Of a stretch of 11,505 nucleotides of DNA, positions 1-5,744 are shown piece after piece. Position numbers and translations under genes: made by a program. Positions within the stretch are counted from its first letter, which is position 1, and each line of letters opens with the position of its first letter. Source of the stretch: DASZYF01 sp035545535 (GTDB lineage Bacteria > Actinomycetota > Actinomycetes > Mycobacteriales > CAJCIY01); the NCBI GenBank assembly GCA_035545535.1, contig DASZYF010000089.1, forward strand, positions 1-11,505, in the 5' to 3' direction. Under the pieces are notes generated by a model. It was given only the letters and a program-made list of their open reading frames with translations, did not search any database and had not been told where the DNA came from.

Positions 1-1
1 T

Positions 2-406
2 GCCGCGCCGCGCGGCCCGGCGCTCACCACGCGCGCCGCGCTGCTCGGTGTCGTGGTCAGCGTGCTCGCCGTCCTGCTCGCCCTGCCGCTCAAGACCTAC
101 TTCAGCCAGCACTCGTCGATCTCCGCGCTGGAGCGCTCGCAGGCCGCGCAGCAGAAGCGCATCGCGGCCCTGCAGGCCACCGTGCAGCGCTACGACGATC
201 CCGCCTACGTGCAGGCGCAGGCGCGCGCCCGGCTGCACTACGTGCTGCCCGGTGAGACCGACTACGTGATCGTGCCGAAGAAGGCGAAGGCGAAGCCGGT
301 GGCGACGTCGCCCGCGACGACGCCCCGCCAGACCGTGCCCGGCAGCAGCCAGCTCTCGCCGTGGTGGACGCGCCTGTGGGCCAGCTCCGCCCAGGCCGGG
401 CGGTGA
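2..406 (+). CDS. FtsB/DivIC-like septum formation initiator protein (5' end missing)
   Basis: The reading frame is open from base 2 to the TGA at 404-406, with no convincing start inside the window, so the gene begins upstream. The visible 134 residues show a short cytosolic stretch, one membrane segment (about residues 13-34), and then a heptad-like coiled coil containing ALERSQAAQQKRIAALQ. The conserved region DPAYVQAQARARLHYVLPGE follows, which is typical of the septum formation initiator family (FtsB/DivIC). The tail is Lys/Pro/Thr-rich. In bacteria these single-pass proteins bridge FtsL and FtsQ in the divisome, with the coiled coil outside the membrane. In Actinomycetota this gene normally follows enolase and precedes DUF501 and ppx, as it does here. 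Its stop overlaps the next start (GTGA, 403-406), so translation is probably coupled. Family assignment is firm; the exact divisome role is inferred. Confidence 0.88.
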   Translation, partial: AAPRGPALTTRAALLGVVVSVLAVLLALPLKTYFSQHSSISALERSQAAQQKRIAALQATVQRYDDPAYVQAQARARLHYVLPGETDYVIVPKKAKAKPVATSPATTPRQTVPGSSQLSPWWTRLWASSAQAGR

Positions 407-945
407 CCGGCCCCCACCCGGCCTCCGAACCCGTGCCCGTGGACGAAACCGTGCGCGCCGTGGTCGAGGCGCAGCTCGGCCGCCCGCCCCGCGCCATCCG
501 TGCGGTCGCGCACCGCTGCTCGTGCGGGCTGCCGGACGTCATCGAGACCAACCCGGTGCTCGCCGACGGGACGCCGTTCCCCACGCTCTACTACCTGACC
601 TGCCCGCGGGCGGCCGGCGCGATCGGACGGCTGGAGTCCGAGGGCATGATGCGGGACATGAACGCCCGGCTCGCCGATGACCAGAAGAGCGATGGTGAGC
701 TCGCCCGTCGCTACGCCGCCGCCGACGCCGCGTACCGCGACCGGCGCACCGCTCTCGGTGGCCGGCCGGACATGCCCACCGCCGGTGGCATGCCGGTGCG
801 GGTGAAGTGCCTGCACGCCCTCGTCGCCCACTCGCTCGCGGCCGGGCCGGGAGTCAACCCCTTCGGCGACGAAGCCCTCGCCGTGCTCGACGACTGGGGC
901 GCGCGCGGGCCGTGCGTCGACCTCTCCGCCGAGGGCCCCGCGTGA
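403..945 (+). CDS. DUF501 domain-containing protein
   Basis: A 180-residue protein. I chose GTG 403 because it overlaps the upstream TGA as GTGA; GTG 433 is a later alternative. Recognisable DUF501 features are a His/Cys cluster near residues 37-41 (HRCSC), the block GLPDVIETNPVLADGTPFPT, the YYLTCP segment with Cys67, and KCLHALVAHSLAAGPGVNPF (Cys136, His138, His143). The conserved Cys and His residues could bind a metal, which is my inference. The family is found mostly in Actinomycetota between the ftsB-like gene and ppx, and its biochemical function is unknown to me. No signal peptide or membrane segment is visible. The stop overlaps the ppx start (GTGA, 942-945), so it is probably made in step with both neighbours. 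Confidence 0.9.
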   Translation: MTGPHPASEPVPVDETVRAVVEAQLGRPPRAIRAVAHRCSCGLPDVIETNPVLADGTPFPTLYYLTCPRAAGAIGRLESEGMMRDMNARLADDQKSDGELARRYAAADAAYRDRRTALGGRPDMPTAGGMPVRVKCLHALVAHSLAAGPGVNPFGDEALAVLDDWGARGPCVDLSAEGPA

Positions 946-1928
946 GGCGCCGGGTCGCGGCGCTCGACTGCGGCACGAACACCGTGCGACTGCTCGTCGC
1001 CGACATCGACGACACCCCCGACGGCGCCGTGCTGACCGATGTGGAGCGGCACAGCGAGATCGTGCGGCTCGGACAGGGAGTGGACCGCACCGGCGTGCTC
1101 GCCGACGATGCGCTCGCCCGCACCCGCGCCGCGCTCGAGCGCTACGCCGCCCGCGTCGCCGCCACGGGTGTCGACGCCGCGCACACCCGTCTCGTCGCCA
1201 CGAGCGCGACGCGGGACGCGCGCAACCGCGACGTGTTCGTCGAGATGGTGCGCAGCACGCTCGGCGTCGACCCGGAGGTCGTGCCCGGCGAGGAGGAGGC
1301 CGCGCTCGCGTTCGCCGGTGCGACGCGCGAGCTGCTCGCCGATCCCTCGGTCGACCCGCCGTTCCTCGTGGTCGACATCGGTGGCGGGTCCACCGAGCTC
1401 GTCGTCGGCACCGGGCACGTCGAGGTGGCGCGCAGCATGGACGTCGGCTCCGTGCGTCTCACCGAGCGGCACCTGGCGGATGACCCGCCCACCGATGCGC
1501 AGGTGGCGGCGGCCGTCGCCGACGTCGACGCGGTCCTCGACGACGTGCTGCCGCTCGTCGGCACGTCCGCGAAGACCCTCGTCGCCGTCGCCGGCACGGC
1601 GACGACGCTGTCGGCGCTGGCGCTCGGGCTCGACGTGTACGACGCCGCCGCCGTGCACCACTCGCGCATCAGCACCGACACCGTCGACGCCGTCGTCGCG
1701 CGGTTGCGGGCGAGCACCGCTGCGCAGATCCGCGCCATGGGACCGGTGCCAGAGAAGCGGGCCGACGTGCTCACCGCCGGCGCGCTGATCCTGCAGACGG
1801 TGCTGCACCGCTGCGCCGCCGCGGGCTACCTCGCGAGCGAGCACGACATCCTGGACGGCATCGCCTGGAGCATCCTGGCGAGGACGGCCGACGATCGCCC
1901 CATGGGCCCTGACGGAGATGTGGGATGA
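942..1928 (+). CDS. Ppx/GppA family phosphohydrolase (exopolyphosphatase / pppGpp phosphatase)
   Basis: A 328-residue ASKHA-fold enzyme, close to the roughly 320 residues usual for the short actinobacterial Ppx. GTG 942 is chosen for the GTGA overlap and because the protein then begins just before the first nucleotide-fold motif, ALDCGTNTVRLLVAD (residues 7-21). Other family blocks are GEEEAALAFAGA (116-127) with the catalytic-type glutamates, the phosphate-binding loop LVVDIGGGSTELVVG (142-156), the SMDVGSVRLTE segment and the adenosine-type loop VAVAGTATTLSAL. The C-terminal HD-like domain of long Ppx enzymes is absent, as in mycobacterial Rv1026. The family hydrolyses terminal phosphates of polyphosphate and/or converts pppGpp to ppGpp; which activity dominates here cannot be read from sequence. 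It overlaps the cupin gene by ATGA. Confidence 0.93.
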   Translation: MRRRVAALDCGTNTVRLLVADIDDTPDGAVLTDVERHSEIVRLGQGVDRTGVLADDALARTRAALERYAARVAATGVDAAHTRLVATSATRDARNRDVFVEMVRSTLGVDPEVVPGEEEAALAFAGATRELLADPSVDPPFLVVDIGGGSTELVVGTGHVEVARSMDVGSVRLTERHLADDPPTDAQVAAAVADVDAVLDDVLPLVGTSAKTLVAVAGTATTLSALALGLDVYDAAAVHHSRISTDTVDAVVARLRASTAAQIRAMGPVPEKRADVLTAGALILQTVLHRCAAAGYLASEHDILDGIAWSILARTADDRPMGPDGDVG

Positions 1929-2311
1929 GCAAGAGCGACTGGGTCGACCAGGTGGCACGCGTCGAGAAGCCGTGGGGGCACGAAGAGCACTTCGCCCTCG
2001 TCGACGGCCGCTACTGCGGCAAGGCGCTGCACATCACCGCGGGCCACAGCCTCTCGTTGCAGTACCACGAGCGCAAGGAGGAGACGATCTCGGTGCAGTC
2101 CGGACGGCTGCGCTTCGAGGTCGGCCCGCACGAAGACGCGCTCGAGGCGTTCGACCTGCTGCCCGGTGAGGCCGTGCACATCACGCCCGGCACCCGGCAC
2201 CGCATGACCGCCATCGAGGACACCGTCGTGCTCGAGGCGTCGACGACGGAGCTCACCGACGTCGTGCGGCTCGAGGACCGCTACGGCCGCGAGGGCACCA
2301 ACGCTCCGTGA
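1925..2311 (+). CDS. Small cupin-domain protein (ManC C-terminal / phosphomannose isomerase-like)
   Basis: A 128-residue single-domain cupin. ATG 1925 overlaps the ppx stop (ATGA) and has a GGAG at 1914-1917, seven bases upstream, the clearest ribosome site in this operon. Cupin motif 1 is GHSLSLQYHERKEETISVQS (residues 40-59), with His48 and the acidic pair Glu52/Glu53 as likely metal ligands. Motif 2 is GEAVHITPGTRH (81-92), with His92. The opening VEKPWGHEEHF and the closing VVRLEDRYGRE match the cupin half of bifunctional mannose-6-phosphate isomerase/GDP-mannose pyrophosphorylase proteins, but there is no nucleotidyltransferase domain. Stand-alone copies are widespread. A sugar-phosphate isomerase, a binding protein or another metal-dependent role are all possible. 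The cupin call is sure; the substrate is not. Confidence 0.88.
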   Translation: MSKSDWVDQVARVEKPWGHEEHFALVDGRYCGKALHITAGHSLSLQYHERKEETISVQSGRLRFEVGPHEDALEAFDLLPGEAVHITPGTRHRMTAIEDTVVLEASTTELTDVVRLEDRYGREGTNAP

Positions 2312-2315
2312 TCAA

Positions 2316-2384
2316 CGGCGCCGGGAGCTTGCGAGCGGGCCGAGTGATGGCGGCGCCGGGAGCTTGCGAGCGGGCCGAGTGATG
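2316..2384 (+). repeat. Perfect 34-base tandem duplication (35-base period) ahead of udgB
   Basis: Two identical 34-base copies lie at 2316-2349 and 2351-2384, separated by one G (2350). Each begins with the palindrome CGGCGCCG, runs through GGGAGCTTGCGAGCGGGCC and ends in GAGTGATG. Copy 2 supplies the probable ATG of the uracil-DNA glycosylase (2382), and copy 1 carries the same GTG/ATG pair 35 bases earlier in another frame. The unit starts four bases after the cupin stop, so it fills the intergenic gap. Confidence 0.95.
2347..2382 (+). other. Possible 11-codon mini-ORF coupled to udgB
   Basis: The ATG of repeat copy 1 opens a short frame encoding MAAPGACERAE. It stops at TGA 2380-2382, sharing the A with the probable udgB ATG (TGATG). 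This would permit re-initiation at udgB. It is a by-product of the tandem duplication and may have no function. The only purine-rich sequence ahead of it is GGGAG at 2323-2327, about 19 bases upstream, which is too far for a good ribosome site. Confidence 0.2.
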
Positions 2385-3215
2385 AAGCGGGTCGTCGGGG
2401 ACGACGCATCCCGGGAGCCGGTCGCGCCCGGGTCCGGCTGGCCCGGCGACCCGGCCCGGCCGACGACACCGGTCGCGCACGACGCGGCGAACGTCGAACG
2501 CCTGGCCGGCTCCGCGCCGAGCCTCTCGCACCTCGACGCGCGGGTGTCGGTGTGCCGCGCATGCCCGCGGCTGGTGACGTGGCGCGAGAAGGTCGCGCGT
2601 GAACGCCGCGCGGCCTTCGCGGGCGAGCGCTACTGGGGCCGCCCGGCGCCGTCGTGGGGGCCGCACGACGGCGCGCCGGCGCGCATCCTCGTCGTCGGTC
2701 TCGCGCCGGCCGCGCACGGCGCCAACCGCACCGGGCGGATCTTCACCGGTGACCGCAGCGGCGACTGGCTCTACGCGGCCCTGCACCGCGCCGGCCTCGC
2801 GAACCAGCCCACGTCGGTCCACGCCGGAGACGGCCTCGCGCTGCACGGCGTGCGGATCCTCGCCGCGGTCCACTGCGCGCCCCCGGCCAACAAGCCCACG
2901 CCCGAGGAGCGCGACGCGTGCGCGCCGTGGCTGCGCCGCGACCTCCAGCTGTCGCTGCGCGCCGCGCGCGTGGTCATCGCGCTCGGCGGCTTCGCGTGGG
3001 GTGCGCTGTGGCCCGCGCTGCGCGACGCCGGCTGGCCCGAGGTGCCGGCCCGGCCGGCCGCGTTCGGGCACGGACGTGAGGTGCCGCTGGGGGAGAGCGG
3101 GCGCACGGTGCTCGGGTGCTACCACCCGAGCCAGCAGAACACATTCACCGGCCGCCTCACCGAGGACATGATCGATGCGGTCCTGGTGAGATCCGTCACG
3201 CTCGCTGGGGGATGA
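2382..3215 (+). CDS. udgB: Family 5 uracil-DNA glycosylase (UdgB, 4Fe-4S)
   Basis: A 277-residue DNA repair enzyme that removes uracil and other deaminated bases. Motif A is GLAPAAHGANRTGR (residues 106-119), the family-5 form lacking the Asp/Asn water-activating residue of families 1 and 4. Motif B is CYHPSQQNTFTGRLT (246-260). Four cysteines, Cys58-x2-Cys61 and Cys165-x14-Cys180, fit the 4Fe-4S ligand pattern of thermostable-type UDGs. The first 45 or so residues are Pro/Asp/Arg-rich and look disordered. ATG 2382 is the preferred start; GTG 2379 and TTG 2364 are in frame just upstream inside the repeat, so the exact start is uncertain. The C-terminus ends VRSVTLAGG. The stop (3213-3215) overlaps an in-frame upstream ATG of the next gene. 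Family call is firm from both motifs and the cysteines. Confidence 0.92.
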   Translation: MKRVVGDDASREPVAPGSGWPGDPARPTTPVAHDAANVERLAGSAPSLSHLDARVSVCRACPRLVTWREKVARERRAAFAGERYWGRPAPSWGPHDGAPARILVVGLAPAAHGANRTGRIFTGDRSGDWLYAALHRAGLANQPTSVHAGDGLALHGVRILAAVHCAPPANKPTPEERDACAPWLRRDLQLSLRAARVVIALGGFAWGALWPALRDAGWPEVPARPAAFGHGREVPLGESGRTVLGCYHPSQQNTFTGRLTEDMIDAVLVRSVTLAGG

Positions 3216-3227
3216 CGCGCCCGCACG

Positions 3228-3255
3228 GTGACGCTGTCGTGGGTACGGGTACCGT
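3228..3255 (+). promoter_or_regulatory. Candidate promoter with short palindrome upstream of ndh
   Basis: The 74 bases between the udgB stop and the ndh ATG contain GTGACG (3228-3233), a 16-base spacer and TACCGT (3250-3255), a fair match to a housekeeping actinobacterial promoter. A perfect 5-2-5 inverted repeat, GGTACGGGTACC (3242-3253), overlaps the -10-like hexamer and could be an operator. The GTG at 3281 and the ATG at 3290 lie downstream. Prediction by eye only. Confidence 0.3.
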
Positions 3256-3289
3256 CGCCGCGAGGGACAACGAGCACGAGGTGATCACG

Positions 3290-4675
3290 ATGCCTCAGCA
3301 GACGAGGCCGCACCACACGAGCGCACCGCCCCCGGTGACGTCCCTGCGCAACGCGAAGCGCAAGGAGATCCTCATCGTCGGCGGCGGTTACGTCGGCATG
3401 TACGTCGCGTTGCGGCTGGAGAAGCGCTTGCGCCCCGGCGAGGCCTCGATCACCGTCGTCTCTCCACGGTCCTACATGACCTACCAGCCGTTCCTGCCGG
3501 AGGCGGCCGCCGGGTCGCTCGAGCCGCGGCACGTCGTCGTGCCGCTGCGGCGAGTGCTCAAGCGGGCGAACATCGTGACCGGTCGGGTGGTCAGCATCGA
3601 TCACGCGCACAAGCGCGCGCACATCGAACCCGTCGAGGGCCCTGCCTACGACCACCGGTACGACATCGTGGTCGTCGCGCCCGGGTCGATCTCGCGCACG
3701 CTGCCGATCCCCGGCCTCGTCGACGTCGGCGTCGGGTTCAAGACCCTCGAGGAAGCGATCTTCCTGCGCAACAGCGTGATCGAGCGCCTCGACGCCGCGT
3801 CGTCCATGACCGACGTAGCGCAACGACGCAAGGCGTTGACGTTCCTGTTCATCGGTGGCGGGTACGCCGGCATCGAGGCGCTCGCCGAGCTCGAGGACAT
3901 GGCCCGGGACGCGACGCGGTACTACGAAGGCGTCGAGCCGAGCGACCTGCGCTTCGTCCTCGTCGAGGCGTCCGCGCGGATCCTGCCGGAGGTGAGCGAG
4001 TCACTGGGCCGCTACACGGTCGACCGGCTCGTCGAGCGAGGCATCGACGTGCGGCTGCAGACCCGGGTCGAGTCGCTGGTCGGTGGACACGTGGTGCTCG
4101 ACGACGGCACCGAGCTCGACGCCGAGACCATCGTGTGGACGGCCGGCGTCAAGCCCCATCCGATGCTCGCGGACACCGACCTGCCGCTGGATGACAAGGG
4201 CCGCGTCAAGGCGACCGCGTTCTTGCAGGTCGAGGGCGTGGCCGACGCCTGGGTCGCCGGTGACAGCGCCGCTGTGCCGGACCTCACCCAGCCCGGGAAG
4301 CTCACGGGACCGAGCGCCCAGCACGCCGTCCGGCAGGCGCGCCGGCTCGGCGACAACATCGTCGCCACCCTGCGCGGGCACGCGGCGCAGGAGTACCGGC
4401 ACGCGTACGCGGGCTCGGTGGCCTCCCTCGGGTTGCACAAGGGCGTCGCCGAGATCTACGGCATCCGCCTCAAGGGCTGGCCCGCGTGGTTCATGCACCG
4501 GACCTACCACCTGTCGCGGGTCCCGACGACGAACCGCAAGGTCCGGGTCGTCCTCGACTGGACGCTGGCCCTGTTCTTCCGGCGCGAGATCGTCTCGCTC
4601 GGGTCGCTCCAGATGCCCAAGGCGGAGTTTCTCGAGGCGGCGGCTCCGCCGAGGGTCGCGACGGCGTCCTCCTAG
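3290..4675 (+). CDS. ndh: Type II NADH dehydrogenase (NDH-2), FAD-dependent
   Basis: A 461-residue flavoprotein, matching the usual 460-470 residues of mycobacterial-type NDH-2. It oxidises NADH and passes electrons to menaquinone on the inner face of the membrane without pumping protons. The first Rossmann motif, for FAD, is IVGGGYVGMYVALRLEK (29-45). The second, for NADH, is FIGGGYAGIEALAELE (187-202). Also present are VWTAGVKPHPML, the FAD-contact block VAGDSAAVPDL (322-332) and AQHAVRQARRLGDN near the quinone site. The C-terminal 60 residues (GWPAWFMHRTYH, then VLDWTLALFFRREIVSL) form the amphipathic membrane anchor. ATG 3290 is chosen for length and for the GAGG at 3278-3281. An in-frame ATG at 3212, overlapping the udgB stop as ATGA, would add 26 residues of poor family character. 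Other FAD/NAD(P) oxidoreductases are possible but fit less well. Confidence 0.9.
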   Translation: MPQQTRPHHTSAPPPVTSLRNAKRKEILIVGGGYVGMYVALRLEKRLRPGEASITVVSPRSYMTYQPFLPEAAAGSLEPRHVVVPLRRVLKRANIVTGRVVSIDHAHKRAHIEPVEGPAYDHRYDIVVVAPGSISRTLPIPGLVDVGVGFKTLEEAIFLRNSVIERLDAASSMTDVAQRRKALTFLFIGGGYAGIEALAELEDMARDATRYYEGVEPSDLRFVLVEASARILPEVSESLGRYTVDRLVERGIDVRLQTRVESLVGGHVVLDDGTELDAETIVWTAGVKPHPMLADTDLPLDDKGRVKATAFLQVEGVADAWVAGDSAAVPDLTQPGKLTGPSAQHAVRQARRLGDNIVATLRGHAAQEYRHAYAGSVASLGLHKGVAEIYGIRLKGWPAWFMHRTYHLSRVPTTNRKVRVVLDWTLALFFRREIVSLGSLQMPKAEFLEAAAPPRVATASS

Positions 4676-4681
4676 CGTCCC

Positions 4682-4687
4682 TAGGCT
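4682..4687 (+). promoter_or_regulatory. -10 element (TAGGCT) for a leaderless transcript
   Basis: TAGGCT fits the actinobacterial TANNNT consensus and ends six bases before the GTG at 4694. Transcription would then start on the G of the start codon. No Shine-Dalgarno sequence precedes that GTG, which agrees with a leaderless mRNA. The -35 region (GCGACG around 4658) is weak. Confidence 0.5.
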
Positions 4688-4693
4688 CGGCGT

Positions 4694-5224
4694 GTGCCGC
4701 AGCTCGCCGTCGCCGTCCTCGGTCCCGACCGTCCCGGCGTCATCGCCGCGCTGACCGAGGTGCTGCTCGCCGACGGCGGCAACCTCGAGGACGCGTCGAT
4801 GACGATCTTGCGCGGGCAGTTCGCGATGACGCTCGTCGTCGACGTGCCGCGGGCCGCGCGCGAGGTCGAGGCGGCGCTCGAAGACGTCGCCGGCGCGCTC
4901 GATCTGCTGGTCAGCGTGCGCGAGACCGCGCCCGACCACGCGGATCCACCCGCTGCGGCGCCGTACCTGCTGCGCGTGCACGGCGCCGACCGGCCGGGCC
5001 TTCTGCACCGCGCGACGGCGCTGCTCGCCGCGCACGGCGCGAACGTGACCGACCTGACCACGCGGCTCGTCGGCAGCCCCGACGCTCCCGTCTACGTGAT
5101 GGTCATCGCGGTCGACGTGCCGGCCGACGCCGACACCGCGACGTTGACGGCCGCGGTCGACGCGCTCGCGCGTGAGCTCGACGTCGAGGCGACGCTGCGC
5201 CCCGCCGACGACGACCTGCTGTGA
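4694..5224 (+). CDS. Tandem ACT-domain protein, GcvR-like
   Basis: A 176-residue soluble protein made of two ACT domains (about residues 3-76 and 91-167) joined by a Pro/Ala/Asp linker. Both carry the ligand-loop signature: GPDRPGVIAALTEVLLADGG in the first and GADRPGLLHRATALLAAHGA in the second. This matches GcvR, the accessory repressor of the glycine cleavage system in enterobacteria, which binds glycine and acts through GcvA rather than touching DNA. No GcvA or gcv gene is in the window, so the partner and ligand here are unknown. The start is GTG 4694, preceded by a TANNNT box at leaderless spacing. The stop overlaps the deformylase start (GTGA, 5221-5224), linking the two products. Confidence 0.85.
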   Translation: MPQLAVAVLGPDRPGVIAALTEVLLADGGNLEDASMTILRGQFAMTLVVDVPRAAREVEAALEDVAGALDLLVSVRETAPDHADPPAAAPYLLRVHGADRPGLLHRATALLAAHGANVTDLTTRLVGSPDAPVYVMVIAVDVPADADTATLTAAVDALARELDVEATLRPADDDLL

Positions 5225-5730
5225 ACCTGTCCGACGAGGACGTGCGTCGGCTGCCCGACCCGGTCCTCGCCCGCCGCTGCGTCGATGTCGACCCGCTCGA
5301 CGCGGACGTCGTGGCGCTCGCCGACGCGATGGTCGAGCTCATGCGCGTCTCGCCGCACTGCGTGGGCATCGCCGCACCGCAGGTCGGCCGGCCCTGGCGG
5401 CTGTTCGTGCTCGACACGACCGGACACAAGAAGGCCCGCAGCGCGCACGGCCTCGTGGTGATGGTCAACCCGGTCATCGTCGAGCGGACGGGCGAGGACA
5501 TCGCACGGGAGGGCTGCCTGTCCGTGCCGGACCTCACGGGCGATGTCCCGCGGGCCTCGGGGGTCGTGGTCAGCGGTGTCGAGCCGCGGACCGCACGCAC
5601 CCGCGTCATCGAGGCGGACGCGTTCGAGGCCCGGGCGTTCCAGCACGAGATCGACCATGTCAACGGCCTGTTGTTCCTCGACCGCGTGCGCACACCGCAA
5701 GGGCTCCATCGGCGCAAGACCTACGGCTGA
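5221..5730 (+). CDS. def: Peptide deformylase
   Basis: A 169-residue metalloenzyme that removes the formyl group from the N-terminal methionine of new proteins. All three catalytic motifs are intact: motif I VGIAAPQ (residues 48-54, Gln54), motif II EGCLS (97-101, metal ligand Cys99) and motif III QHEIDH (141-146, metal ligands His142 and His146, catalytic Glu143), followed by NGLLFLDRV. GTG 5221 overlaps the preceding ACT gene by GTGA and gives a normal length. The C-terminus (RTPQGLHRRKTYG) is short and basic. Many actinomycetes carry more than one def gene; whether this is the main copy cannot be told. It converges on the next gene with three bases between the stops. Confidence 0.95.
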   Translation: MNLSDEDVRRLPDPVLARRCVDVDPLDADVVALADAMVELMRVSPHCVGIAAPQVGRPWRLFVLDTTGHKKARSAHGLVVMVNPVIVERTGEDIAREGCLSVPDLTGDVPRASGVVVSGVEPRTARTRVIEADAFEARAFQHEIDHVNGLLFLDRVRTPQGLHRRKTYG

Positions 5731-5744
5731 GGGCTAGGCCAGCC
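5725..5744. terminator. Weak stop-spanning hairpin between convergent genes
   Basis: GGCTG (5725-5729) pairs with CAGCC (5740-5744) around a 10-base loop. The deformylase TGA (5728-5730) and the TAG of the minus-strand gene (5734-5736) both fall inside. Five base pairs, a large loop and no T-run make termination doubtful. I list it because the only other convergent junction in this window has a similar but stronger arrangement. Confidence 0.22.

Noticed and set aside
711..1958. 415-codon minus-strand open frame
   Set aside because: Antisense to DUF501 and ppx, whose motifs and coupled starts are convincing; the minus-strand product has no family features.
3116..3289. Upstream extension of the NDH-2 frame, including ATG 3212
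   Set aside because: The extra residues overlap the conserved C-terminus of udgB or lack family character. ATG 3290 has a better ribosome site and gives the usual length, although ATG 3212 (ATGA overlap) cannot be fully excluded.
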